In this document: in pieces, positions 8,538 to 16,628 of the stretch
How positions within the stretch are numbered: position 1 is the stretch's first letter
How the letters are laid out: every line of letters begins with the position of its first letter
Assembly (NCBI GenBank): GCA_028681135.1
Contig: JAQUJC010000030.1
Span: 1-39,195, forward strand
DNA length: 39,195 nt
Direction: 5' to 3'
Origin: Kiritimatiellia bacterium
GTDB lineage: Bacteria; Verrucomicrobiota; Kiritimatiellia; CAIQIC01; Lenti-01
Program-made: the position numbers and the translations under genes
The notes under the pieces: generated by a model
Databases searched by the model: none
What the model saw: only the letters and a program-made list of their open reading frames with translations
Told to the model about the DNA's origin: nothing

Positions 8538-9218
8538 GTGGCCCGCCAAGATCAGTGCCCCCTGTGTGGCACCGCTGGCCCATTTGAGCGTGTGCAGGAT
8601 ATCCGCAAGCGGTGGCATCGCTGTTGCGGTCACTGCCACTTGCTGTTTGTGGAGGACGCGTTTCTGCCGTCGCCAAGCGCGGAGCGCCAGCGCTATGCCA
8701 CGCATCAGAATGGACCGCACGACGCCGGCTATGTGGCCTTTCTGCGCCAGGCCATCGTGCCCGCACGGCCGTACCTGCAGGACGGCATGCGCGGGTTGGA
8801 TTACGGTTGTGGCCATACGCCGACGCTCTGTGGCTTGCTGGAAGAGACCGGGGTGACTTGCGAAAACTATGACCCCTATTTCTACCCCGACCCGCCGCGC
8901 GGACCCTATGATGTCGTGTGGGCCACCGAGGTGGTCGAGCATTTTTATGTGCCGGCTCGCGAGTGGGAGCGAATGACGCGCCTGGTGAAGCCGGACGGCC
9001 TGCTGGTGGTGATGACGGCCCCGTGGGAGACCCTCGCCCACTTCCGCTCCTGGGGCTACGCCAGCGACGAAACCCATGTGTGCTTTTACCGACCGGAAAC
9101 CGTCGCCTGGATCCGGGCCACGTTCGGTTTTGTTGCGCTCGAAAGCAGAAACCCACGCGTGTTTCTAATGCAAAAAATCGACTCGAATAGGGTAGACAAG
9201 CAGCGGCCCTTACCCTGA
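8538..9218 (+). CDS. Zinc-ribbon class I SAM methyltransferase
   Basis: This 226-residue protein starts with GTG, 2 bases after the previous stop, with GGGGA about 8 bases upstream. The N-terminus has a zinc-ribbon-like set of cysteines (CPLC and CCGHC). The methyltransferase core follows: GLDYGCGHTPTLCGLLEE (motif I, SAM binding), a post-I region around YDPYF, YDVVWATEVVEHF (the acidic-loop VxEHF motif typical of UbiG-like enzymes) and LLVVMTAPWE. The substrate cannot be told. The pairing with the previous methyltransferase suggests a common pathway or a shared small-molecule substrate. Confidence 0.78.
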   Translation: MARQDQCPLCGTAGPFERVQDIRKRWHRCCGHCHLLFVEDAFLPSPSAERQRYATHQNGPHDAGYVAFLRQAIVPARPYLQDGMRGLDYGCGHTPTLCGLLEETGVTCENYDPYFYPDPPRGPYDVVWATEVVEHFYVPAREWERMTRLVKPDGLLVVMTAPWETLAHFRSWGYASDETHVCFYRPETVAWIRATFGFVALESRNPRVFLMQKIDSNRVDKQRPLP

Positions 9219-9231
9219 TGCTTTTGCCGCG

Positions 9232-9259
9232 AGTCTCGGTTATTATAATAACCGAGACT
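9232..9259. promoter_or_regulatory. Perfect 28-bp operator-like palindrome
   Basis: The half-site AGTCTCGGTTATTA is followed exactly by its reverse complement. It lies between the methyltransferase stop and the winged-helix regulator. A related imperfect copy sits at 9311-9336, with centres 78 bp apart. No T-tract follows, so an operator is likelier than a terminator. Confidence 0.75.
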
Positions 9260-9300
9260 GGATGAATACGGCTGATATCACTTTATATAATCGATGTGCC

Positions 9301-9327
9301 TTGACAGGGAGTCTCACATATTATAAT
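9301..9327 (+). promoter_or_regulatory. Candidate promoter of the tandem winged-helix regulator
   Basis: TTGACA (9301-9306) and TATAAT (9322-9327) both match consensus exactly, with a short 15-base spacer. A transcript would start around 9334, only a few bases before the ATG at 9339, giving a leaderless or nearly leaderless mRNA. That agrees with the absence of a Shine-Dalgarno sequence. The -10 box is inside the second palindrome. Confidence 0.6.
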
Positions 9328-9336
9328 AACCGAGAC
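9311..9336. promoter_or_regulatory. Second operator-like palindrome overlapping the -10 box
   Basis: GTCTC-ACA-TATTA and its partner TAATAACCGAGAC form a 26-bp palindrome with three mismatched positions. It shares the right half-site with 9232-9259. Its end is 2 bases before the start codon at 9339. Binding here would block the promoter, implying autorepression. Confidence 0.65.
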
Positions 9337-9338
9337 AC

Positions 9339-9905
9339 ATGAAAACGAACACAACAATTGTGCTTACGCCGACATTGTGGCGGACCTGCCGGGCCTTGGC
9401 GGGACCGACGCGATTGAATCTGTTGCGGCGGATTATCGAAAAGCCTGATCAGTGTGTGACGGATTTGGCCGCGGCCGAAGAGGTGTCGGAGTCACGTGCT
9501 AGCCAGGAGTTGCGGCGACTACAATCGCGGGGCTTGGTGCAGATGTATCGCACGGGTACGTGGACACGCTATCGCCCGGTGACGGATCCGAAAGTGGTTT
9601 CGGCGAAACCATTGCTGGCGGCAATGCGCAAGGCGCTGGTCCGTTGGTCCGATGAAAAGACACGGCGTGTAGCGCACGCGTTTGGGCATGAACGGCGGCT
9701 TAAATTGGTGCAGTTGATGCAAGAGGGTAGACGCAGCCTCGATGAATTCCAAGAGCAGGGCAACCTGTCACGGCCGGCGTTGTTTCGCCATATCGCTGTG
9801 TTGCAAGAGGGGGGGGTGATTCAGCGGGTGCCGGGGGGGTGGGAACTGCGGGCAAATCCGCACCCGCTGGCCAAAGCAATGCTGGCCCTGCTGCGCACAA
9901 CCTAG
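9339..9905 (+). CDS. Tandem winged-helix (ArsR-like) transcriptional regulator
   Basis: This 188-residue protein has two winged-helix units. The first (about 15-80) reads ARTLxR-type: GPTRLNLLRRI, VTDLAAAEEVSESRASQELRR, then a wing LVQMYRTGTWTRYRP. The second (about 105-185) has AFGHERRLKLVQLM, LSRPALFRHIAVLQEGG and a short wing VPGGWELR. No metal-binding cysteine pair of classical ArsR sensors is visible, so the signal is unknown. The start abuts an operator-like palindrome and the gene is probably autoregulated. Two G tracts of 8 and 7 bases (9809-9816, 9833-9839) lie in the second domain's coding sequence. Confidence 0.82.
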   Translation: MKTNTTIVLTPTLWRTCRALAGPTRLNLLRRIIEKPDQCVTDLAAAEEVSESRASQELRRLQSRGLVQMYRTGTWTRYRPVTDPKVVSAKPLLAAMRKALVRWSDEKTRRVAHAFGHERRLKLVQLMQEGRRSLDEFQEQGNLSRPALFRHIAVLQEGGVIQRVPGGWELRANPHPLAKAMLALLRTT

Positions 9906-9950
9906 GGAATGTCAGCACGGGCGGTGGCTCCGAGTTTGTTTTGACCTTTG

Positions 9951-10047
9951 TTCCACGGTATGGAAAAGTTCCGCTTCAGTTTTCCATGCGATGGAAACCA
10001 TTTCCGACCCTTTTCCACGGTATGGAAGAAAAGTGTCCACAGTGTGG
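9951..10047. repeat. Phased palindrome cluster B (4 copies)
   Basis: Copies are TTCCACGGTATGGAA (9951-9965), TTTCCATGCGATGGAAA (9981-9997), TTCCACGGTATGGAA (10013-10027) and TCCACAGTGTGGA (10035-10047). Centres are 31, 31 and 21 bp apart. The cluster lies directly upstream of icd, ending 15 bases before its ribosome-binding site. Confidence 0.85.
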
Positions 10048-10061
10048 AAAATCGATTTATT

Positions 10062-10069
10062 GAAAGGAT
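10062..10069 (+). promoter_or_regulatory. Ribosome-binding site of icd
   Basis: GAAAGGAT is followed by 6 bases and then ATG. The identical arrangement precedes proS (11391-11398) and the TonB-dependent receptor (21593-21600). Confidence 0.75.
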
Positions 10070-10075
10070 GCGACT

Positions 10076-11338
10076 ATGAGCAAGAGTAGAATCCAGGTGC
10101 CAGAGGATGGGCAGAAGATCACGATGGGCGCGAATGGGCGGTTGGCGGTGCCGGATCGGCCGGTTCTGCCGTTCATCGAGGGCGATGGAACGGGGCCGGA
10201 TATCACGCGCGCCGCGATGGGGGTTTGGAACGCGGCAGTGGAAAAGGCCTACGGCGGTCAACGGCGCGTGGCCTGGATGGAAATCTATGCGGGCGACAAG
10301 GCCAATGCGGTCTATGGGCCGAATACTTGGCTGCCGGCTGAGACGCTCAACGCGTGTCGGGACTATCTGGTATCCATCAAGGGGCCGCTGACGACCCCGG
10401 TGGGGGGGGGCATCCGGAGTTTGAATGTGGCGCTGCGGCAGGAGCTGGACCTGTATGTGTGTCAGCGGCCGGTGCGGTGGTTCACGGGGGTGCCCAGCCC
10501 GGTGAAGAATCCGGACAAAACGAACATGGTGATTTTTCGCGAGAACGCAGAAGACATCTATGCGGGGATCGAGTGGGCGGCGGGGACACCGGAGGTCAAG
10601 AAGGTCATCGATTTTCTACAGCAGGAAATGGGTGTGACAAAAATCCGTTTCCCGGGCAGTTCGGGGATCGGGATCAAGCCGGTGAGCGAGGAGGGAACGC
10701 GGCGGCTGGTGCGGGCGGCCATTCGCTATGCGCTGGACAACGGGCGCAGGAGCGTGACGTTGGTTCACAAGGGCAACATCATGAAGTACACGGAGGGGGC
10801 ATTTCGCGATTGGGGCTACGCGACGGCGCGCGCTGAATTCGGAGCCCAGCCGCTGGATGGCGGACCCTGGCACGAAATCACCGACGCGACAACCGGCCGT
10901 AAGCTGCTGGTGAATGACGTGATTGCCGATGCGTTCTTGCAGAAAATATTGACGCGTCCGGCGGACTGCGACGTGATCGCAACATTGAACCTCAACGGCG
11001 ATTATATTTCGGATGCGCTGGCGGCCTGCGTCGGCGGCATCGGGATCGCACCGGGGGCCAACATCAATTATGATACGGGGTGCGCGGTGTTCGAGGCCAC
11101 TCATGGAACAGCGCCGAAGTATGCCAACCTCGACAGGGTGAATCCAGGATCGCTGATTCTGTCGGGCGAAATGATGTTCCGCTATCTGGGCTGGACCGAG
11201 GCGGCGGACCTCATTATTGCGGGCGTGGAGAAGACCATCGGTCAAAAAGTGGTGACCTACGACTTTGCACGGCAGATGGAGGGGGCACAAGAGGTGACGT
11301 GCTCGGCGTTCGCCAACGCAATTGCGAAGAATATGTAA
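10076..11338 (+). CDS. icd: NADP-dependent isocitrate dehydrogenase
   Basis: This 420-residue TCA-cycle enzyme oxidatively decarboxylates isocitrate to 2-oxoglutarate. It follows E. coli Icd closely along its whole length: GDGTGPDI at the start, [23 protein letters not shown] with S115 at the position of the phosphorylatable serine, [62 protein letters not shown] and [13 protein letters not shown]. The length is usual. No isocitrate dehydrogenase kinase is in the window. A nine-G tract (10402-10410) lies in the codons for the conserved GGG of the substrate loop. Confidence 0.97.
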   Translation: MSKSRIQVPEDGQKITMGANGRLAVPDRPVLPFIEGDGTGPDITRAAMGVWNAAVEKAYGGQRRVAWMEIYAGDKANAVYGPNTWLPAETLNACRDYLVSIKGPLTTPVGGGIRSLNVALRQELDLYVCQRPVRWFTGVPSPVKNPDKTNMVIFRENAEDIYAGIEWAAGTPEVKKVIDFLQQEMGVTKIRFPGSSGIGIKPVSEEGTRRLVRAAIRYALDNGRRSVTLVHKGNIMKYTEGAFRDWGYATARAEFGAQPLDGGPWHEITDATTGRKLLVNDVIADAFLQKILTRPADCDVIATLNLNGDYISDALAACVGGIGIAPGANINYDTGCAVFEATHGTAPKYANLDRVNPGSLILSGEMMFRYLGWTEAADLIIAGVEKTIGQKVVTYDFARQMEGAQEVTCSAFANAIAKNM

Positions 11339-11390
11339 GGCCACCACGGAGTACAATTTTATTTGTTAAGACTCAGGTTGCGTCTGCGTT

Positions 11391-11398
11391 GAAAGGAT
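11391..11398 (+). promoter_or_regulatory. Ribosome-binding site of proS
   Basis: GAAAGGAT, then 6 bases, then ATG at 11405. It shares this exact layout with icd. No promoter or terminator is evident in the 66 bases between the two genes, so they may be co-transcribed. Confidence 0.7.
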
Positions 11399-11404
11399 TT
11401 AGAT

Positions 11405-12964
11405 ATGAGTAATCAGCAAACACAGCAGCCCGTTACGGCGTCAGACGGCATCACGTCGCGGGCGGCGGACTACGGGCAGTGGTACCTCGACATCGTTAAA
11501 CGGGCGGACCTGGCGGACCATTCGTCGGTGCGTGGCTGCATGGTGATCAAACCCCACGGATACGCGATCTGGGAGAAGCTGCAACGGGAGCTGGACGACC
11601 GCTTCAAGGCGACGGGGCATGTGAACGCCTATTTCCCGCTGTTCATTCCGTTGTCGATGCTGGCGAAGGAGGAGGAGCACGCGGCGGGATTTGCCAAGGA
11701 ATGCGCCGTCGTGACGCATTATCGGCTCAAGACCATCGATGGCAAAGTGACCGTGGACCCGGAGTCGAAGCTGGAGGAACCCCTGATCGTGCGGCCAACC
11801 AGTGAGACGATCATCTGGGCGCAATACAAGAACTGGATCCAGAGCTATCGCGATTTGCCGCTGCTGATCAATCAGTGGGCCAATGTGGTGCGCTGGGAGA
11901 TGCGCACGCGTCTGTTTTTGCGCACGGCAGAATTTCTCTGGCAGGAAGGCCATACCGCGCACGCGACGGAGTCCGAGGCGCGCGAAGAGGTTTCCCGCAT
12001 GTTGGCAGTTTACGCGGATGTGGCGGAAAACGTGATGGCGGTGCCGGTGGTGCGCGGGCACAAAACCGAGGGTGAGCGGTTTGCAGGGGCCATTGATACC
12101 CAGTGCATCGAGGGCATGATGCAGGATGGCAAAGCGCTGCAGATGGGGACGAGCCATTACCTGGGGCAGAATTTTGCCAAGAGCGCCGACGTGAAGTTTT
12201 TGAACAAAGAGGGCCAACTTGAATATGTGCATGCCACGAGCTGGGGCGTTTCCACGCGGCTGGTGGGGGCGCTGATTATGACGCACTCCGACGACAATGG
12301 GCTGATCCTGCCGCCGAAACTCGCGCCGATTCATGTGGTGATAGTGCCGATCTATAAGACGCCGGAGGAGCAGGAGCGGACAACGGCCGAGGCCCAGGCG
12401 GTGGCGGTCGAGTTGCGGGCGCAGGGGGTAGCGGTGAAGGTGGACGACCGCGAAGGCATGCAGCCGGGCGCGAAATACTACGAGTGGGAGCGCAAGGGTG
12501 TGCCGGTACGCATCGAGATCGGCCCGCGTGACCTGGAGAAAGGCTCGCTGTGCGTGGTGCGGCGCTTCGTGATCGAGCAGGATGGCGAGAGTGAGCGGGA
12601 CCTGCGCAAACGTAAAAAGCAGTTTGTGCCGCGGGCTGAGGCGATCGCGGGGATGCCAGAGTTGATGCAGACCCTGCAGCGGGAGCTGTTGGAGCGGGCG
12701 CGGATGATGCGCGATAAGCGTACGCGGATCATCGACACGCTCGACGACTACGAAGCATTTTTCAAGGGTGACGGCAGCGGATTTGCCTGGGTCCATTGGG
12801 CGGGCACGCACGAGGATGAGGACATCATAGCGAAGCGCTTTGAGACGAGTATTCGTTGTTTGCCGTTCGAGAACCAGATTCCTGAGGCGGCGCGTGGGCC
12901 GGGCACGTGTATCCTGACCGGCCAGCCCAGCGCACAGCGGGTGCTGATGGCGAAGGCGTATTGA
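11405..12964 (+). CDS. proS: Prolyl-tRNA synthetase, archaeal/eukaryotic-like type
   Basis: This 519-residue class II synthetase charges tRNA-Pro. It lacks the large editing insertion of the bacterial-type enzyme. It matches the shorter ProRS type with [23 protein letters not shown] near the start, the RPTSET and [23 protein letters not shown] motifs (motif 2), a His-rich class II core, and a C-terminal anticodon-binding domain ending in the conserved terminal tyrosine (MAKAY). In the C-terminal zinc-type region only one cysteine remains in [10 protein letters not shown], as in many bacterial members of this type. Confidence 0.96.
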   Translation: MSNQQTQQPVTASDGITSRAADYGQWYLDIVKRADLADHSSVRGCMVIKPHGYAIWEKLQRELDDRFKATGHVNAYFPLFIPLSMLAKEEEHAAGFAKECAVVTHYRLKTIDGKVTVDPESKLEEPLIVRPTSETIIWAQYKNWIQSYRDLPLLINQWANVVRWEMRTRLFLRTAEFLWQEGHTAHATESEAREEVSRMLAVYADVAENVMAVPVVRGHKTEGERFAGAIDTQCIEGMMQDGKALQMGTSHYLGQNFAKSADVKFLNKEGQLEYVHATSWGVSTRLVGALIMTHSDDNGLILPPKLAPIHVVIVPIYKTPEEQERTTAEAQAVAVELRAQGVAVKVDDREGMQPGAKYYEWERKGVPVRIEIGPRDLEKGSLCVVRRFVIEQDGESERDLRKRKKQFVPRAEAIAGMPELMQTLQRELLERARMMRDKRTRIIDTLDDYEAFFKGDGSGFAWVHWAGTHEDEDIIAKRFETSIRCLPFENQIPEAARGPGTCILTGQPSAQRVLMAKAY

Positions 12965-12970
12965 AGAAGA

Positions 12971-12998
12971 AGTCAGGAGTCAGAAGTCAGGAGTCAGA
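12971..12998 (+). repeat. Tandem 14-bp duplication containing an SD sequence
   Basis: AGTCAGGAGTCAGA occurs twice back to back, ending exactly at the ATG of the next gene. The second copy puts AGGAG 5 bases before the start codon, so the repeat itself provides the ribosome-binding site. Confidence 0.8.
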
Positions 12999-13487
12999 AT
13001 GGGAGCCACGAACAGCCCATTGAAAAAGATAGTGGTGGTGTGCACGGGCAATACCTGCCGGAGTCCGATGGCGGCGGGGTGGCTGACTGCGCATTTGGCG
13101 GGCAAGGGGTGGCAGGCGGAGTCGGCCGGGGTGGCGGCCAGGGAGGGAGGCGCCGCGGCACCAGAGGCCGTCGAGGTGATGCAGGAAATGGAGGTCGATA
13201 TTTCTACTCACCGTGCGCGCATGTTGTCGCGGAAACTGGTGGAGGAAGCGGACCTCATTTTGGCGATGACCGAGGGCCATCTGCGCGTCATCAATCAGCG
13301 CTTTCCAGAGGCGAAAGAAAAGGTGCAATTGCTTAACAGCTTTGGCCCGGGGCCAGCGGCGGATGTGGCGGACCCGTTCGGCTTATCGGCCGATGCCTAC
13401 CGGCACACGCGCGACGAACTGGTGCAGGCCCTGGGGGATTTCCTGCTACATCTGGCCGAACGCGGCGGCCTGAAGCGGGAGGAGTAG
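12999..13487 (+). CDS. Low-molecular-weight phosphatase, YwlE-like protein-arginine phosphatase
   Basis: This 162-residue protein belongs to the LMW-PTP family. The P-loop CTGNTCRSP begins at C15 (nucleophile), and the general-acid motif DPFG is at D125. The threonine at position 19, in place of the isoleucine of tyrosine phosphatases, is the residue known to give B. subtilis YwlE specificity for phosphoarginine. The prediction is therefore an arginine phosphatase, although tyrosine phosphatase or arsenate reductase activity cannot be excluded. No McsB-type arginine kinase is in the window. The start follows a duplicated SD repeat. Confidence 0.83.
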   Translation: MGATNSPLKKIVVVCTGNTCRSPMAAGWLTAHLAGKGWQAESAGVAAREGGAAAPEAVEVMQEMEVDISTHRARMLSRKLVEEADLILAMTEGHLRVINQRFPEAKEKVQLLNSFGPGPAADVADPFGLSADAYRHTRDELVQALGDFLLHLAERGGLKREE

Positions 13488-13520
13488 ATTCAAGATTCAA
13501 GATTCAAGGGCTGACCCCAC
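13488..13520. repeat. REP-like repeat, copy 1
   Basis: ATTCAAG units followed by GGCTGACCCCA lie just after the phosphatase stop codon. The last 25 bases of the unit (13495-13519) are identical to 18976-19000. The GGGGTCAG core (reverse strand) is also in the RAYT leader at 39071. Confidence 0.7.
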
Positions 13521-13572
13521 GGGTTGTAGCGCTTTACAAAGGCAGGGGGGCGCGATAGGTTACGGGATAGAT

Positions 13573-14586
13573 ATGAAAGCAGTTGCTCCAGGCAAGTTGA
13601 TCCTGAGCGGTGAACATGCGGTGGTGTATGGCCGTCCGGCCATCGCCATGGCTGTGAACCGCAACGCCCAGGCCTTTATTACAGAGGAAGGGGCGGCGGG
13701 GACGGTATCGTTTGATCTACCCAATTTGAAGGAGGGGCGGGACTCCTTTACGCTGCGCGCATTGCGTGAATTCCATGGGCGCGTGCAGCGCAACTACGAA
13801 GAATTTCTGGCGGGCAAGCTGTCCATTCGCGAGGTCTTGCACAAGCCGGTAGATTTGTTTCAGTTTGCGTTTGTGACGGTGATGGATGGCCTGCACCTGA
13901 AGATGGGCGGTGGGGTGAATATCCGGATGAACTCGAATATCCCGATCGGCTGCGGGATGGGGTCATCGGCGGCCACGATTTTGAGTGTATTGCGGGGCCT
14001 GGGCCACTACTACCGGGTGGAATTCCGGCCGGAATGGTATTCGCGCTACAGCCTGGAGGTTGAAAACATGCAGCATGGACAGGCCAGCGGATTGGATACC
14101 TATGTGTCCATGCATGGCGGTTGCGTGCGCTTCCAGAATGGCGAAGCGGTCGAAATGCCGTTGCCGCGGATGCCGCTATACATTGTGAATACAGGCCACC
14201 CGCAGAGCACCACTGGCGAGACGGTCTCATCCGTGGCCCAGCAGGTGGGGGCCGCGAATACGGTGTGGGAGCAGTTTGAAGTTGCGACCAACCGGATGGT
14301 CGATGCGTTGGCGCACAATGACCTGAAGGCTTTCCAGCGGGCGATGAAAGACAATCACCGGCTGCTGGCCAGCATCGGCGTGGTGCCGGGACGCGTGGCG
14401 GATTTTGTGGCGGAGGTTGAACAGGCTGGCGCAGCAGCCAAAATTTGCGGTGCGGGAGCGGTCGCGGGGGACGCGGCGGGGATGGTGGTGGTGGTGACTC
14501 GTGAAGCGCCGGCGCAACTGTGCGCCAAATACGGGTATGAGTTGATGACCGTGCGCCCCGATCCGATGGGCGTGCGGGTCGTGTGA
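13573..14586 (+). CDS. Mevalonate kinase (GHMP kinase family)
   Basis: This 337-residue protein phosphorylates mevalonate in isoprenoid synthesis. Motif 1 is KAVAPGKLILSGEHAVVYGRPAI, the GEHAV form typical of mevalonate kinase. Motif 2 is IPIGCGMGSSAATILS (ATP loop). QASGLDTYVSMHGG holds the catalytic aspartate. Motif 3, KICGAGAVAGDAAG, departs from the common GAGGGGC form. It is the first gene of a three-gene mevalonate cluster, followed 10 bases later by a second GHMP kinase. The ribosome-binding site is weak. Confidence 0.85.
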   Translation: MKAVAPGKLILSGEHAVVYGRPAIAMAVNRNAQAFITEEGAAGTVSFDLPNLKEGRDSFTLRALREFHGRVQRNYEEFLAGKLSIREVLHKPVDLFQFAFVTVMDGLHLKMGGGVNIRMNSNIPIGCGMGSSAATILSVLRGLGHYYRVEFRPEWYSRYSLEVENMQHGQASGLDTYVSMHGGCVRFQNGEAVEMPLPRMPLYIVNTGHPQSTTGETVSSVAQQVGAANTVWEQFEVATNRMVDALAHNDLKAFQRAMKDNHRLLASIGVVPGRVADFVAEVEQAGAAAKICGAGAVAGDAAGMVVVVTREAPAQLCAKYGYELMTVRPDPMGVRVV

Positions 14587-14596
14587 CCGTTTGCCG

Positions 14597-15535
14597 ATGA
14601 CCTTGCGCGCCGTACAAGCCTCCGCGCCGGGCAGCCTCATGCTGATGGGCGAGCATGCGGTGCTGCGCGGTCAGCCGGCCATTGTTTGCGCCATCAGCAA
14701 GCGCATGAAGGTCGACCTGACCCCGCGCGATGACGACGCGGTTGTGTTGCATTCCGCGCTCGGCACGCATCAGACGACGCTAGATGACCTGGCGCCCAAC
14801 GACAGCTTTCGGTTTGTACTGGGGGCGATTCGCGCTTGTTGCGAGGGAGTGCAACAGGGCTTTGAACTGGATATCCGCTCGGGGATGTCGCACCAGATGG
14901 GGCTGGGGACCAGTGCGGCGGTGACCGTGGCGACCCTGGCAGCCCTGACCGGCGCCCAGCAACAGACGTTGGATTTGCGTTGTTTGCTTGATGCCAGCTT
15001 GAAGATCATTCGCAAGGCCCAGGGCGGGGTGGGCTCTGGAGCCGATGTCGCCGCCAGCACCTATGGGGGGTGCCTGCGCTACTTTGCCGAGTCACAGGAG
15101 GTCGTCGTGTTGCCCACGACCCCCAAATTGACCGTGCTGTATTCCGGCAGCAAGATGCCGACGCCCAAAGTCATTGCCGTGGTGGAGGACAACCGCAAAA
15201 ACCAACCCGAGCTATTCAAGAAGGTGGAGGCGTTGATCGGAGATGTTGTTCAGCGTACGTTCGCAGCCGCGGCGCTGGAGGATTGGGAGACGGTCGGGGA
15301 ATTGATGAACATCCATCAGGGGCTGATGGATGCCATGGGCGTCAACAATGCCGTCCTATCCGAGCTGGTCTACGACTTGCGGGAAGACCCCAACATTTTG
15401 GGCAGCAAAATTTCCGGTTCGGGGTTAGGCGACTGCGTGGTAGGTCTCGGCAAGGCCATGCGGCACGAGTGGGGGGTGCCAGCGCTGGCGGTACAGGTCG
15501 ATTCCACGGGGGCAACGGTGGGGCCGATGCCGTGA
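14597..15535 (+). CDS. Second GHMP kinase (mevalonate kinase-like; candidate phosphomevalonate kinase)
   Basis: This 312-residue protein is homologous to the gene before it. It has ASAPGSLMLMGEHAVLRGQPAI, MGLGTSAAVTVATLAAL (ATP loop), GVGSGADVAASTYGG (catalytic aspartate) and ISGSGLGDCVVGLG (motif 3). The start is taken as the ATG at 14597; an in-frame TTG at 14591 also exists. It sits between mevalonate kinase and the decarboxylase, the place where the pathway needs phosphomevalonate kinase. By sequence it is still GEHAV-type rather than the GEYAV type of known bacterial phosphomevalonate kinases. The assignment to that step is therefore inference. Confidence 0.75.
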   Translation: MTLRAVQASAPGSLMLMGEHAVLRGQPAIVCAISKRMKVDLTPRDDDAVVLHSALGTHQTTLDDLAPNDSFRFVLGAIRACCEGVQQGFELDIRSGMSHQMGLGTSAAVTVATLAALTGAQQQTLDLRCLLDASLKIIRKAQGGVGSGADVAASTYGGCLRYFAESQEVVVLPTTPKLTVLYSGSKMPTPKVIAVVEDNRKNQPELFKKVEALIGDVVQRTFAAAALEDWETVGELMNIHQGLMDAMGVNNAVLSELVYDLREDPNILGSKISGSGLGDCVVGLGKAMRHEWGVPALAVQVDSTGATVGPMP

Positions 15536-16527
15536 GGACCGCGCGCGAGATAGTTCAGAGTATCGTGGCGGGTCGGCAGATGCCTGGCGTGACGCATGGC
15601 GTTGGGCGGGCCCCGGCAAATATTGCCCTGGTGAAGTATTGGGGAAAACGCGACGAGGAGCTGAATTTGCCGGTGACCGGCAGCCTGTCCATTTCACTGG
15701 GTCGGCTGGGGTCGGCGGTGGAATTGAAGCCCACGGGAGGCCCGACCGATGCGGTCTGGCTCAATAGTGCGCCGTTGCCCTTGAACAGCGCGTTTGCCAA
15801 GCGGGCAAGCGCCTATTTGGATTTGTTCCGGCCGACGCCCGGCCATTGGTACGAGGTCCAGGCACGCAATACGGTGCCGACCGCGGCGGGATTCGCGTCG
15901 TCGGCATCGGGTTTTGCGGCGCTGGCCCGGGCGCTGGATGATCTCTACGGCTGGGGGCTGTCCACCCGCGAGCTGTCCATTCTGGCACGCTTGGGCAGCG
16001 GCAGTGCGGCACGCAGCCTGGAGCATGGCTTTGTGGAGTGGCAGGCGGGGAGCGAGCCCGATGGCATGGATTGTTTTGCTGAGCGGGTGGCGGCGGAGTG
16101 GCCGGCGCTACGGGTGGGCGCGCTGGTGCTTTGCAGCGACGAGAAACCGATTGGCTCTCGCGAGGGCATGAAACGCAGTGTCGAGACCTGTGGTTTTTAT
16201 CGCGAATGGCCCGGTCGCGTGGCTGAGGACTTGGCGCTGCTGAAGCGCGCGATTGCCGAAAAAGATTTTGCGGCGCTGGGAGCCGTGGCGGAAGCCAATG
16301 CCCTGGCCATGCACGCGCTGATGGCCGCCACGCGTCCGCCAATCGTCTATGCGCTGCCGGAAACGGTGGCGGCGATGCGGGCCGTATGGGCGGCCCGGGA
16401 AGAGGGCTTGGGGCTGTGGTTCACCATGGATGCGGGGCCGAACGTGAAGCTGCTGTTCGACGCGCAGGATGAAGCGGCGGTGCGCGCACGCTTCCCCGCT
16501 GTGCAAGTGGTGGCGCCGTTCGCCTAA
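15532..16527 (+). CDS. mvaD: Diphosphomevalonate decarboxylase
   Basis: This 331-residue protein converts mevalonate diphosphate to isopentenyl diphosphate. It shows APANIALVKYWGKRDEELNLPVTGSLSISL (the family signature), FASSASGFAALARAL (ATP loop) and GSGSAARSLEHGFVEW. A GTG start at 15532 overlaps the preceding stop as GTGA, indicating translational coupling; an ATG at 15580 is a less likely alternative. It is the last gene of the mevalonate trio. HMG-CoA synthase, HMG-CoA reductase and isopentenyl-diphosphate isomerase are not in the window. Confidence 0.93.
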   Translation: MRTAREIVQSIVAGRQMPGVTHGVGRAPANIALVKYWGKRDEELNLPVTGSLSISLGRLGSAVELKPTGGPTDAVWLNSAPLPLNSAFAKRASAYLDLFRPTPGHWYEVQARNTVPTAAGFASSASGFAALARALDDLYGWGLSTRELSILARLGSGSAARSLEHGFVEWQAGSEPDGMDCFAERVAAEWPALRVGALVLCSDEKPIGSREGMKRSVETCGFYREWPGRVAEDLALLKRAIAEKDFAALGAVAEANALAMHALMAATRPPIVYALPETVAAMRAVWAAREEGLGLWFTMDAGPNVKLLFDAQDEAAVRARFPAVQVVAPFA

Positions 16528-16628
16528 AATACGCGGAACGTCGCAATGGGCCTTGTCCGTTGCGCAAGCGGGGGGGGGCGTGCTAGGCTGGAATACAATC
16601 GTAGTGCAATTATAGGAAGGGATATAAA

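Noticed and set aside
7723..9156. 477-codon frame on the minus strand
   Set aside because: It is antisense to two methyltransferase genes with clear SAM motifs and has no domain of its own.
10616..11356. 246-codon frame on the minus strand
   Set aside because: It is antisense to icd.
16560..16599. Promoter of the MscS gene with the G tract as spacer
   Set aside because: TACAAT at 16594 has no -35 at a usable distance. TTGCGC at 16560 is 28 bases away, so no promoter was called.
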